This document shows, piece after piece, positions 27,060-35,441 of a stretch of 64,000 nucleotides of DNA; the first letter of the stretch is position 1, and each line of letters opens with the position of its first letter. Source of the stretch: Streptomyces sp. NBC_01298 (GTDB taxonomy: Bacteria > Actinomycetota > Actinomycetes > Streptomycetales > Streptomycetaceae); the NCBI RefSeq assembly GCF_035978755.1, contig NZ_CP108414.1, forward strand, positions 8,968,272 through 9,032,271. The letters are read 5' to 3'. The position numbers and the translations under genes were made by a program. Under the pieces are notes generated by a model, which worked only from the letters and a program-made list of their open reading frames with translations, was not told the origin of the DNA and searched no databases.

Positions 27060-30000
27060 ATGCTCAACTCCGCGCGTTCGCGCGCCGGGTCCAGATCCGC
27101 GAGAAGGCTGCTGGTCCCTGCTCTACTGGCGGCGCTGCTGACGCCCGTCGTCCCGGCCGGGAACGCGTTCGCCGCGACGCCGCCGGTCACCGCGCCCACG
27201 GGCGCGGCGCCCGTACCCGAACCTACGCCCGTACCTGCGTCGCAGGCTGAACCGGTGCAGCGCCCGGCGAGCCCGGCCCGCGCGGACAAGGCCGCGGATT
27301 CAGGGCCGAACCGGGCAGGTTCGGCCGCCGAACCCTGCACAACGCTCGCGCTCACCCCGCTCGGCGAGCCGGGCACCGCAGTCGGCGCCACGACGATCCC
27401 ATCCCAGGGCACCGCCTGCTTCACGGTCGCCGTGACGACGCCGGGCCTGCACCAGATCCTCGTCTCCACCCCGTACCTCAAGCCTTCGCTGAGCTCCGGT
27501 GGGAGCCAGATCGAATGCGGGGACGTGTACGGCTACAGGTGTGAGCTCGCGGCCGGAACGTACACGCTCTCGGTCTTCAACAGCTCCTCGAAGGCCATCA
27601 AGAACCCGGTTTCCCTCGTCCCGCTGATCGACGGCCCCGGGTGTCCGGCCGTGGCCGGCACGCGTTACGACTCCGCCCCGGCCACCGGGCAAGTGACGGG
27701 CACGTTGGGCATCGTCTGTCACGCCTTCACTGCCGCGCCTCGTGAGCGGATCACCGCCGACTTCCAGCTGCCCGGGTTCGGGAGCTACGAGCACTGGATC
27801 ACGGACGGCACCGGCAAGCACATCTGCGCAAGTGAGCCGTGCGTCCTGCCCGCAGGCGTGGGCGGCTACCGCGTCCTCGCCACGGTCAGTCACTCCATCG
27901 CAGGTTTCCCCAGCGCCTACAGCCTGAAGGTCCGGCGCCTGTCGAAGCCCGAGGGCTGCGTACCGGTCGCCATGACCTCGTATGGCTCCGCGCCCGCGCA
28001 GGCAGCCCCGCAGACCGGGTGCAGGACCTTCACTCCCGCCGCCACCGACCTCTACGACGTCCAAAGCGTCGACGCCCTGGGCAAGGCCTCCGGGATCACG
28101 GTGTACGCGGTGAACGGCACTGTCGTCTGCGCCGTCGGGCAGAACTGCTCACTTACCGCCGACACCCCGTACACCCTGATCACCGACGTTGCCGTGCGGA
28201 TCCTGTCCCGAACGGCAACGGAGGGCTGCGAGAACGGGGTCGCACTCGCCCGCGATCACAAGGGCACGCTCACCGCGCCCGGCGAGGTCGACTGCCTGAA
28301 CCTGCCGGTACCCCAAGGTGCCCACATCGCCGTCATGTCGGACGAGGCGGCATCCATCACCCTCATCGACGCCAAGGGGGCGGCCTTCTGCACGGAAGAG
28401 GGCGTCCTGCACAACGGCACCTGCACCCTGGGCGGCACCGCCCCGTACCGCGCACTCCTCTCCAAGCGGGACCCGTCCCAGGACGGCGACGTCTACCGTC
28501 TCGTCGTCCACCGCACGGATACAAAGAGCACCTGTCGCACCTTCCTGCCCGGCGACTTCACGGCGAAGCCGGTCCGGATGAGCTTGAAGACCGGCACGGA
28601 GGTCTTCGCCGACTGCCTGTCCATCGCGGCCGGCGACCACTCCGCGCACGAGATGTTCCAGGTCCAGCGGGTCTCGGGCGACTCGCATGCAACGGTCAGC
28701 GTTCTCGACGAGAAGGGCACGCCGGTCTGCTCCATCAGCACGTACTACGGCACCTTGGCCACCTGCTCCCTGGCGGCCAAGGTCGCGTACACGGTCCTCG
28801 TCCGGAGCCGGAACGTGCCCGCCGAGTTCGCCCTGACCCGCCTCGACATCACCTCCACCGCGCGCGGCTGCGTCCCGACGCCTGCCGTAGCCGTGGGCGG
28901 TCCCTCCACCAGCGGCGTACCGGCCAAGCCCGGCACGTTCCTGTGCCACCAGGTGACCACGGCCTCCGCCGCGGACACCCTGCACCTGAACGCCCGGGAC
29001 GCACAGGGCACCGTCCGCCTGCTCGGCTACAAGGCGAACGGCGAGGCCGTCTGCGACTACTTCGACGCGGGCTGCGCCGTCACCGGCTCCACCCGCTACC
29101 AGGTCCTCGCCCAAGTCCCGGAGGGCAAGACCGCGGCACCCGCCTACCGACTGGACGCACTGCGCATCGGCACGGCGGCCGGCCCCGCCCCGGAGTGCGT
29201 CAAGGTCCCGGACGTCAGCAACGGGTTCGGGCCGCTGACCGCCACTCTCAGCGAACAGAAGACGGCGATCTGCGCCGTGCTCCCGACGGTGACGGGCGAC
29301 AGTTTCGACCTGAAGTTCACACCCACCGGAACCTACGAGCAGTCACCGACACCCTGGCTGTACGACCGGTCGGATCTGAAGAACGGTTGCTGGGGCTACA
29401 CCTGTTCCCTCCCGGTGGCCGCCCCTCCGACGGCCTCCCGGCCGAGCACGCTCGTGATCGGTCTGCCGGAGAAGCCCGCGAAGGCCTCCACCGTGGTACG
29501 ACTCGAAGCCACGTGCTCCTCCCACTCCTGCGGGCAGGAGGACCCGGTCCCCAGCGCGGTGGGGCCGTCCACGATAGGCCGGGGCAAGGTCACCATGACC
29601 GTCACGGGCACCGGTCTGAACAAGGACGTTGAGGTCTATGTGTCCAACGACAGGTTCGGGATCCAGGCGACGATCGTGTCCATCGCTTCCGACCGGCACA
29701 GCATGACGGTCGCCCTGGACCTCAGGGAGGCCCCGCTCGGCCCGCTGTCCGTGAGAGTGACTGCGCGCGGCGACGAGTGGGTCAAGAGCACCGTCACCGT
29801 CGTCGCACCGATCCGTTCGACAGTCGCCCCCACCGTCAAGGGCACCGCGGTCGTCGGTGGCAAGGTCACGGCGACGACCGGCTCCTGGTCCCCGGCCGCC
29901 GACTCCCACACCTATCAGTGGCAGGCGGACGGGAAGAGCATCGCCGGGGCCACCTCCGCGTCGTACACCCTGCCCTCCGCGCTCCAGGGCAAGCAGCTCA

Positions 30001-30350
30001 CCGTGGTCGTGACGGCCCGCAAGGCCGGACACCCCACGGTCAAGGCCACCAGCGCCGCCGTGCTCGTCAAGGGCGTCGCACCCAAGGCGACGACGGCCCC
30101 GACCCTCACGGGAACGGCCAAGGTCGGGCGCGTCCTGACCCTGAGCCGCGGCACGTGGACTCCGACGCCGACCTCGTACACCTACAAGTGGTACGCGGAC
30201 GGCAAACTCATCACCGGCGCGACCAAGTCCACCTTCACCCTGACCAGCGCACAGCGCGGCAGGCGCATCACCGCAAAGGTGACGGCCACTCGAACCGGCC
30301 ACCTGACCGGCACCGCGACGACTTCCGCAACGGCAACGGTCGCCGCCTGA
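27060..30350 (+). CDS. Large secreted Cys-rich repeat protein with C-terminal Ig-like repeats
   Basis: A 1096-residue exported protein. ATG 27060 follows GGGGGGAACGAA. The signal peptide (residues ~1-38) ends at AGNAFAA. A Pro/Ala linker follows. Residues ~90-830 hold about six or seven repeats of ~100-120 residues. Each opens with a Cys in contexts such as GCVPVAMTSYG and GCRTFTPAA, has an inner Cys pair (ICASEPC, VCAVGQNC) and is beta-rich, like pre-peptidase-type beta sandwiches. Residues ~930-1096 carry two Ig-like repeats (KGTAVVGGKVTATTGSWSP, TGTAKVGRVLTLSRGTWTP), each with a YxWxADGK core. No catalytic motif is seen, so adhesion or surface binding is likely. A terminator follows directly. 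Confidence 0.85.
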   Translation: MLNSARSRAGSRSARRLLVPALLAALLTPVVPAGNAFAATPPVTAPTGAAPVPEPTPVPASQAEPVQRPASPARADKAADSGPNRAGSAAEPCTTLALTPLGEPGTAVGATTIPSQGTACFTVAVTTPGLHQILVSTPYLKPSLSSGGSQIECGDVYGYRCELAAGTYTLSVFNSSSKAIKNPVSLVPLIDGPGCPAVAGTRYDSAPATGQVTGTLGIVCHAFTAAPRERITADFQLPGFGSYEHWITDGTGKHICASEPCVLPAGVGGYRVLATVSHSIAGFPSAYSLKVRRLSKPEGCVPVAMTSYGSAPAQAAPQTGCRTFTPAATDLYDVQSVDALGKASGITVYAVNGTVVCAVGQNCSLTADTPYTLITDVAVRILSRTATEGCENGVALARDHKGTLTAPGEVDCLNLPVPQGAHIAVMSDEAASITLIDAKGAAFCTEEGVLHNGTCTLGGTAPYRALLSKRDPSQDGDVYRLVVHRTDTKSTCRTFLPGDFTAKPVRMSLKTGTEVFADCLSIAAGDHSAHEMFQVQRVSGDSHATVSVLDEKGTPVCSISTYYGTLATCSLAAKVAYTVLVRSRNVPAEFALTRLDITSTARGCVPTPAVAVGGPSTSGVPAKPGTFLCHQVTTASAADTLHLNARDAQGTVRLLGYKANGEAVCDYFDAGCAVTGSTRYQVLAQVPEGKTAAPAYRLDALRIGTAAGPAPECVKVPDVSNGFGPLTATLSEQKTAICAVLPTVTGDSFDLKFTPTGTYEQSPTPWLYDRSDLKNGCWGYTCSLPVAAPPTASRPSTLVIGLPEKPAKASTVVRLEATCSSHSCGQEDPVPSAVGPSTIGRGKVTMTVTGTGLNKDVEVYVSNDRFGIQATIVSIASDRHSMTVALDLREAPLGPLSVRVTARGDEWVKSTVTVVAPIRSTVAPTVKGTAVVGGKVTATTGSWSPAADSHTYQWQADGKSIAGATSASYTLPSALQGKQLTVVVTARKAGHPTVKATSAAVLVKGVAPKATTAPTLTGTAKVGRVLTLSRGTWTPTPTSYTYKWYADGKLITGATKSTFTLTSAQRGRRITAKVTATRTGHLTGTATTSATATVAA

Positions 30351-30366
30351 CCCACCCGCACGAAGC

Positions 30367-30407
30367 AAAGCCCCTGGGGCGGCCATCCGGCTGTCCCGGG
30401 GGGCTTT
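30367..30407 (+). terminator. Rho-independent terminator
   Basis: AAAGCCCC (30367-30374) pairs with GGGGCTTT (30400-30407), and a short T run follows. It lies 17 bases after the stop of the large secreted protein and can also serve the minus-strand gene that ends at 30446. Confidence 0.7.
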
Positions 30408-30445
30408 TCCGTCGAGATAGCGCCGGCAAGCTGGGCCTGCGGGCT

Positions 30446-31004
30446 TCACTCCACGCTGAATCCGCCACCGCCGGCCGTTTCGCGCAGCCACCCGATCCAG
30501 TCACACCAGAGTTGGTCGGCCTCCAGCTCGAAGCGGAGAGTCGGAGCCGAGATCTCGTAACGGTTCAGCGCCTCCTCGACCTCTCCGGCACCTACCAGCC
30601 AGGGGCCGTTGCTCAGCAACTTGAACGCGGGGATCCCCGTCATGCCGGGCACCGTCTGCGCCGAAGCGGCCCGCTCGGCCTCGTTGAAGGAGTCTCGTCG
30701 ACTCTGCTCGGCTGTCTGCCAGTCGTCCAGCCCGGTGAACGGCCATCTGGGGAACGCTCGCGGCTCTGCCTGGAATGGACATCCCCGTACGCCGCATCCC
30801 CTCACGGCAGAGCGCCATACCAGCGGCATTGAGGTGAAACTGGTAGGGCTCCGGGGCTGAGAGGTAGGCCTCCGCGCAGACCGAGTCGTGCTCGCACGGC
30901 AGGCCCAGGTCAGTGCATGCCTCGAAGCGCACACGAGCAGCAGCAGCCGGCTCAGGCAGCTCCACCCACTCCAAGTCGTGACTCACAAGCCCCCCACTCG
31001 GCAT
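30446..31004 (-). pseudogene. Unknown protein gene split by a frameshift
   Basis: The 5' part from ATG 31004 reads MPSGGLVSHDLEWVELPEPA ... EAYLSAPEPYQFHLNAAG and ends in coding sense near CREGMRRTGMSI. The protein then continues in another frame as FQAEPRAFPRWPFTGLDDWQ ... LLSNGPWLVGAGEVEEAL to the stop at 30446. Both halves have strong coding bias and meet at about 30765-30785, so one indel splits a protein of ~185 residues. The family is not recognised (Cys-containing N-terminus, tryptophan-rich C-terminus). It may be a recent mutation or a sequencing error. Confidence 0.6.
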
Positions 31005-31333
31005 TCGGCACAGCGAGCACAGGATGCCACCCGCACCGAACCAAGATCTCTCCCGGGCCGTCTCGCGACAGACTGCGTTCTGTCCTGCCGTCAAAACCCG
31101 CTTCGAGGTGCCCCACCACCTGAGGGGAGAGACGGGCATCCTGCCGACAGTCGAACTGGCCGGGAACTACCCACCTGCCCAACCAACTCCGAGCTGTCGA
31201 CCGGCACGCCCGCCCACCCCGGCATACTGACCCCGCTCTCACGCCCCACCCGGCGGCCGCGCAGCGCATGGCCCCGGGCAGACCCAGGACTGGATCCGTG
31301 GACTACCTGCTCGTACACCCCCGATCCCGAACA

Positions 31334-32092
31334 ATGAGCACCCCCCTACCCCCGCATGTCCGTAAGGAGCTGACCCTCAGGGCGATGACGAGCAGCCCCC
31401 TGTCGGACGGCACGCGCTACTACTGCGGGGATCACACCCCTGGCGGTGAACACCCGTGTCTGCTGCCCTTCCACGGCAAGTACGGCTGCCCCCTGCACGG
31501 CTGGTACGACCGCATGCACGAGATACTGCGACGGGACCCTGCACGCGCCACCCTGCCCGCGGCGCAGCGCCCATCGTCTCCGCCCTGGAAGATCCTGATC
31601 CAGCGTGCCGGCCGGACTCCCGAAACGGCGCCGCTCTACCGGCAGCTGGAACTGGAGTGGCGCTGGTACGGGTTCATGGAGGACTGGCAGCAGCTCGAAG
31701 AGATATGCAGCCGGTGGCTCCGACAGGAGCGGTGCGAGTGCATCCAGATCAAGGGCAAGTCCGGTGACGGCGGCGTGGACGTGGTGATGCGGACACTCGG
31801 CGGGCGGGTCGTCGCGATCCAATGCAAGCGCTACGAGCGGGATGTTTCCCCGGACGACATCAAGCGGTTCCACTTCGACACCACCTTGGGGTGGGAACAG
31901 ACCGCCGCATGGAGGGACAGCCGGTCACCGCACCCGGACCACCGCGTCTTCGTTACGACCGGCAGGTACAGCGAGAACGCGAAGCGCTCTGCCGGTCACG
32001 CCGGAATCCACCTCGTGGACGGATCGACCCTGGCCGTGTGGTGCGGGTTCCGCATCCCCCTCCAGGATCTGCTGGGCCTCGACAGCTGGTGA
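31334..32092 (+). CDS. Mrr-type restriction endonuclease-like protein
   Basis: A 252-residue protein. The C-terminal half carries the PD-(D/E)xK core of the Mrr_cat family: GDGGVDVV (144-151, catalytic Asp 149) and AIQCKRY (QxK, 163-165). A helix (SPDDIKRFHFDTTLGW) and a late strand (HRVFVTTGRYSENAKRSAG) follow, as in Mrr-type nucleases. The N-terminal 60 residues hold a Cys/His set (YYCGDHTPGGEHPC, GKYGCPLHGW) that may bind zinc. Mrr enzymes cut modified or foreign DNA, so a defence role is likely. It is a single gene with no methylase nearby, which fits modification-dependent types. The start ATG 31334 lacks a strong SD; a GTG about 36 bases upstream is an alternative. Confidence 0.8.
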   Translation: MSTPLPPHVRKELTLRAMTSSPLSDGTRYYCGDHTPGGEHPCLLPFHGKYGCPLHGWYDRMHEILRRDPARATLPAAQRPSSPPWKILIQRAGRTPETAPLYRQLELEWRWYGFMEDWQQLEEICSRWLRQERCECIQIKGKSGDGGVDVVMRTLGGRVVAIQCKRYERDVSPDDIKRFHFDTTLGWEQTAAWRDSRSPHPDHRVFVTTGRYSENAKRSAGHAGIHLVDGSTLAVWCGFRIPLQDLLGLDSW

Positions 32093-32211
32093 GCGCCTAC
32101 CTGGGTGCTATCCGCAGCTAGGCCGCATGTGGCCGCCGTGGCCTGGCCTACTGCCGCGACCCCATGCCGGACGAGGTCAACTTGACCCGTTCGCCACATG
32201 CGGTGTGTTTC

Positions 32212-32859
32212 TCAGGTGAAGGCGATGGCTGCGCCGGTCGAGACCGAGAGTTTCGCAGCGCGGAGGAGCTGGAGACACACGTAGGACTCGACGTGGTAGC
32301 GCTGCCACCCCTCGGCGGCCGGATCTTCGGCGTCGAGGGCGTCGGATACCTCTTCCGAGTCCGGATCGAGGTGTTCCGGAAGACCGAGGGCTTCAGCGAG
32401 TCGGCGGGTTTCCGCAAGGAGTCGCACCGAAGAGCCCAGGGAGCGGCCCGGTGCCTTCTTGTCGACGATGACGTGGGCGAAGTCGACGGGGACGTAGTAG
32501 CCCTCGCAGTCCGAATGATGGACCAAGTGGTCGAACGGTCCGGGATGATCGCTCGGGGCAGCCTCGTACACCTGGCTCAGGAGCGGGTCGTCGGTCGCCT
32601 GCTGGGTCCTGTCGAGCGGTTCGGGCAGGCGCCCGTCCGCCGCAAGGTGGACGGCGAGACGGCGAATGGTGTGCAGGCCCGAATAGCCCCACACCTCGAA
32701 CTCCGCGCCCTCGTCCCCATCCAGGTCGGGCTCAGTCCACTGTGGCGCTCCCGCACGCGCCAGTAGCTCGCTGATCGCGACGAAGTCAGCGCGGACCATC
32801 TCGGTGTAGTCGTCGTCCTCGGCATCGACGAGGGCACCGACGACCATGTTCAATCCCAT
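32212..32859 (-). CDS. Hypothetical acidic soluble protein
   Basis: A 215-residue protein from ATG 32859 (MGLNMVVGALVDAEDDDYTE). It is acidic and mostly helical, with an aromatic middle region (HHSDCEGYYVPVDFAHVIVD) and a helical C-terminal half (SSVRLLAETRRLAEALGLPE). The segment around LHTIRRLAVHLAADGRLPEP precedes a D/H-rich loop. Related proteins occur widely in Streptomyces without assigned function. It stands alone on the minus strand between the Mrr gene and the duplicated-domain gene. Confidence 0.72.
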   Translation of the reverse strand: MGLNMVVGALVDAEDDDYTEMVRADFVAISELLARAGAPQWTEPDLDGDEGAEFEVWGYSGLHTIRRLAVHLAADGRLPEPLDRTQQATDDPLLSQVYEAAPSDHPGPFDHLVHHSDCEGYYVPVDFAHVIVDKKAPGRSLGSSVRLLAETRRLAEALGLPEHLDPDSEEVSDALDAEDPAAEGWQRYHVESYVCLQLLRAAKLSVSTGAAIAFT

Positions 32860-33135
32860 GACCCGATCTTGCCATCGGCCATCGGAGGACCACACCCTGC
32901 CCTGCTGCCGGGGTCACTCCGCCTGGTCGTAGCCGTCGGCCTCCTGCCGGCCGTCTCCGCGCAGCGGGCTGAAGCCGACGTGCAGGTGCGGGTCGTACGC
33001 CTGTCCTCCTTGGCCGAAGCCAAGGAGGACAGGCCCGATCCCGACCGTAGAACTCACGAGTCTCGCCAGTTTTTCTGAAACTTCTCCTATCTCCTGAAAG
33101 TTGGCTACTTTGATGGAATCGACGGAGGGGGTTCC

Positions 33136-33657
33136 ATGTCGGAGGCCGAGGGCACGCCGCGCGCCCTGCGCATCAGCTTCGAGTTCCACGTTCCGAGGGC
33201 GGGACGCCGCAACATTCACTGGTCGAAGGTCGAAAAGGCGCTGGACACCATCACCGAGCGGGTCCTGGGGCTTGCCGGGGAGGTCTTTCCGGCGGCGGAC
33301 AAGGCCACCGTCCGCGGGGAATGGATCTATCCCTGGGCGGACCGGCGCCAGGAGTACGTCCTGGCCGACGGCAAGGCCGAGCTGGTGGCCGAGGTGGACA
33401 CCGTCGAGGCGGGACCGGGCACGCCGCGCGCCCTGCGTGTCAGCTTCGAGTTCGAGGTACCACGCGGGTTCCGGAGCGTGCGCAGCGCGGAGTTCGAGCG
33501 GGCCCTGGATGCCATCACCGAGCGGGTGCTGGGACTGGCCGAGGGCCTGTTCCCCTGGGCGGCCAAGGCGGTGATGCGCAAGGAATGGCTCTACAACTGG
33601 ACCGACTATCCCGACGTACGCACGCTGGCACCGACCGAGTTCAACACCCCCGAATAG
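33136..33657 (+). CDS. Duplicated-domain protein upstream of zeta-like kinase
   Basis: A 173-residue protein made of two copies of a ~75-residue unit. GTPRALRISFEFHVPR at ~6-21 recurs as GTPRALRVSFEFEVPR at ~94-109, and ITERVLGLAGEVFP recurs as ITERVLGLAEGLFP. Each unit ends in a W-rich stretch (GEWIYPWAD, KEWLYNWTD). ATG 33136 has GGAGGGGG upstream. It lies 60 bases before the zeta-like kinase on the same strand, separated by a strong hairpin. An antitoxin or partner role is possible because of that context, but no known epsilon-type antitoxin fold can be seen. The family is unknown. Confidence 0.75.
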   Translation: MSEAEGTPRALRISFEFHVPRAGRRNIHWSKVEKALDTITERVLGLAGEVFPAADKATVRGEWIYPWADRRQEYVLADGKAELVAEVDTVEAGPGTPRALRVSFEFEVPRGFRSVRSAEFERALDAITERVLGLAEGLFPWAAKAVMRKEWLYNWTDYPDVRTLAPTEFNTPE

Positions 33658-33666
33658 TCGTCCGCG

Positions 33667-33699
33667 GTGAGGGGCTCGTCCTATGGACGGGTCCCTCAC
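33667..33699 (+). terminator. Strong hairpin between the duplicated-domain gene and the kinase gene
   Basis: GTGAGGG (33667-33673) pairs with CCCTCAC (33693-33699). Inside, CGTCC (33677-33681) pairs with GGACG (33685-33689) around a TAT loop, leaving a 3x3 internal loop. No T run follows, and the kinase's AGGAG lies only ~10 bases downstream. It may attenuate or stabilise the message rather than fully terminate it. Confidence 0.55.
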
Positions 33700-33717
33700 C
33701 CCTCTTCAGGAGAACCG

Positions 33718-34617
33718 GTGAACGCAGCGGACACCGCCGTGAGCGGGCTGCCTGGTGAGGAGAGGCGTGCGGTCCTGGAGCAGGTGATCCTGCCCGAGGC
33801 CACGAGGGGTGCGATGGCACAGGAACGGCCGGTAGTCGTGGTCGTCGCGGGGCAGCCGGGGGCCGGCAAGACGCACATCGCCGACCTCGTACAGCGCACC
33901 CTGGACGGCCGGGGCGGTGCCGTGCGGGTCTGCCGTGATCTGTACAAGCCGCTCCACCGCCGGTATGCCGAGGCGTTGGCCACCGACGTACGCACCGCCG
34001 GCGCCGCGATCCGCCCGGACACCGCAGCGTGGCAGGAGGCGGTTGAAGAGTACGTCCGGCTGCAGGGGTTCAACGCGGTGGTGGAGTCGTCGCTCACCGA
34101 TCCGGACGAGTTCCGCACCTCCTCGGCTGCCTACCGGGCATCCCGTGCGCGGATCGAGATCGTCGCGGTGGCGGTGGCCGAAGCCTGGAGTCAGCTCGGA
34201 ACCCTCGACCGGTTCCTGGTCGGTGGCGGAGTCCGTTACGTGTCCCGGGACAACCACGACAGGTGCGCGGCTCAGATGCTGGTCACGCTGGCAGTCATAG
34301 AGGCCGAGCAGCTGGCCGACCGGGTTACCGTCGTGCGGCGCGACGGCACGGTGCTGTACGACAACGAGCTCGTCGAAGGGGCATGGCGCCGAAGGCCCGC
34401 AGCCGAGAGGGTCGTGGTGCGCGAGCGGTCCCGGTCGTGGTCGGTGGGGGAGACGGCCGTTTTCGACCGGGCGCTGGCCTCGGCCGAGCGGCACCCCATC
34501 TACCGTGCCCTCGCAGAACACCACAGGACCCAGTCGTACCTCGACGCCGTCGAGATGGCCCACGCCGACTTCGCTGCGCTCCGCCGACGCTCAGCGACGC
34601 CTACCGCCACCACCTGA
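33718..34617 (+). CDS. Zeta-toxin-like P-loop kinase
   Basis: A 299-residue protein starting at GTG 33718 behind AGGAG. Residues 36-52 hold the strand and Walker A loop (PVVVVVAGQPGAGKT, P-loop 45-52). The zeta/AAA_33 pattern follows: VCRDLYKPLHRRY, a later Asp and Arg, NAVVESSLTDPDEF (the usual ExxxxDP region), and RDNHDRCAAQML with VVRRDGTVLYDNE near the C-terminus. Zeta toxins phosphorylate UDP-N-acetylglucosamine to block wall synthesis, and chromosomal Streptomyces relatives are often large and may not be toxic. The partner would be the upstream duplicated-domain protein if this is a toxin-antitoxin locus. A sequence-only view cannot settle toxicity. Confidence 0.82.
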   Translation: MNAADTAVSGLPGEERRAVLEQVILPEATRGAMAQERPVVVVVAGQPGAGKTHIADLVQRTLDGRGGAVRVCRDLYKPLHRRYAEALATDVRTAGAAIRPDTAAWQEAVEEYVRLQGFNAVVESSLTDPDEFRTSSAAYRASRARIEIVAVAVAEAWSQLGTLDRFLVGGGVRYVSRDNHDRCAAQMLVTLAVIEAEQLADRVTVVRRDGTVLYDNELVEGAWRRRPAAERVVVRERSRSWSVGETAVFDRALASAERHPIYRALAEHHRTQSYLDAVEMAHADFAALRRRSATPTATT

Positions 34618-34823
34618 CACAGCCGCTGGGCTGCCATGACAAGCGCTGTGGCGGCGAGGTGCGGTGCTGACGTTATGTAGGCGGGGTCCGTGAGCTTGGG
34701 GTGCCTGGTCAGCGCCCCCTGACAGGTGATCTTGACCGATTGGCAAGTGATCTTGACTGGAGCCGGGTCGTCCCTGCTGGTGCGTCGGAAACTGGGATGC
34801 GTGTGGGCCGGGCGGCGACCGGC
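34618..34823. mobile_element. Probable IS21-type end remnant
   Basis: The stretch holds spaced copies such as GTGATCTTGACC and GTGATCTTGACT (about 34727-34759) like the repeated ends of IS21-family elements, with no open frame between. It separates the kinase gene from the minus-strand gene ending at 34824. Confidence 0.35.
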
Positions 34824-35186
34824 TTACGCCCCGTCGGCGAGGATCAGTTCGGCCATCGCGAGCAAGCCTCTGAAGACCCTGAGTCCCTCTCGGTACTCCG
34901 CCGAACGCGCCAGCAGCGCTACGGCCGCACGGAGCTTCGGTAGGCAGTCCCGGAGAACCTCGACGTGGCCCGGGCCGAGAACGCCATCGTTGCTGAGGTA
35001 GGTCATGACGCAGCCGGCCATGTTGAAATCCAGGTACGCCAGATCGTGTCTGTGATCAAACGGCACGTCGGGGAACGGCCCGGGGTGGTGCGCGGCCCGC
35101 AGGAGGGCCACCTCGCTGACGATCGCCCGGTGTCGGTCTGGCCCGGGAGGCGGGATGAGGGTGTTCACGAAGCGATCCTCCCGCAC
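34824..35186 (-). CDS. Hypothetical helical protein
   Basis: A 120-residue protein. GTG 35186 is preceded by GGTGGGG and coding bias starts there. The longer open frame to 35294 would run through a perfect hairpin and into the small frameshifted gene. The sequence is helical with a conserved-looking aromatic/His core (PFDHRHDLAYLDFNMAGCVM) and Leu-rich repeats (LPKLRAAVALLARSAEYREG). No function is recognised. Confidence 0.55.
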   Translation of the reverse strand: MREDRFVNTLIPPPGPDRHRAIVSEVALLRAAHHPGPFPDVPFDHRHDLAYLDFNMAGCVMTYLSNDGVLGPGHVEVLRDCLPKLRAAVALLARSAEYREGLRVFRGLLAMAELILADGA

Positions 35187-35230
35187 CAGCTGGGCCCCAC
35201 CCGCCGCCGGGCCTCCTTCGACCTGGCCGA

Positions 35231-35265
35231 CATACGGCCTCAAGCCACATGCTTGAGGCCGTATG
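35231..35265. terminator. Perfect 15-bp hairpin
   Basis: CATACGGCCTCAAGC (35231-35245) and GCTTGAGGCCGTATG (35251-35265) are perfect inverted copies around a five-base loop. On the minus strand this sits at the end of the small frameshifted reading frame and before the next gene, so it probably terminates or processes the prenyl-synthase transcript. There is no T run. Confidence 0.6.
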
Positions 35266-35441
35266 AGGAGCTCTTCCCTGGCGCCTTCAGCCATGTCTGC
35301 TTAGCGATCCAGGCGTAGGCGGCCTGAACCTCGTCGAGACGGACAGGCGCCGGAGTGGAGGCGCTGGGGCCGTATCCGTTCTCGCTCAGCCGCGGGGTGG
35401 GCGGCGGTGAGGGCGTTGATATCAGCCTGAGTGACGGTCAT
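35240..35441 (-). pseudogene. Small protein gene behind the prenyl synthase, apparently frameshifted
   Basis: ATG 35441 has an excellent site (GAGGAGGAGAG) and overlaps the end of the synthase gene by 20 bases. The first ~19 codons (MTVTQADINALTAAHPAAE) are well coded, after which the same frame turns poor and stops at 35301. Good coding continues in the +1 frame (LSENGYGPSASTPAPVRLDE, VQAAYAWIAKQTWLK, SSSYGLKHVA) to a TGA at 35240, inside the hairpin. Joined, it would be a ~65-residue polypeptide with two Trp near its end. Whether the shift is a mutation, an error or programmed is unknown. Confidence 0.5.

Noticed and set aside
33667..33699. Calling the hairpin before the zeta-like gene a riboswitch
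   Set aside because: It is a simple stem with a small internal loop; no conserved aptamer-like features are present.
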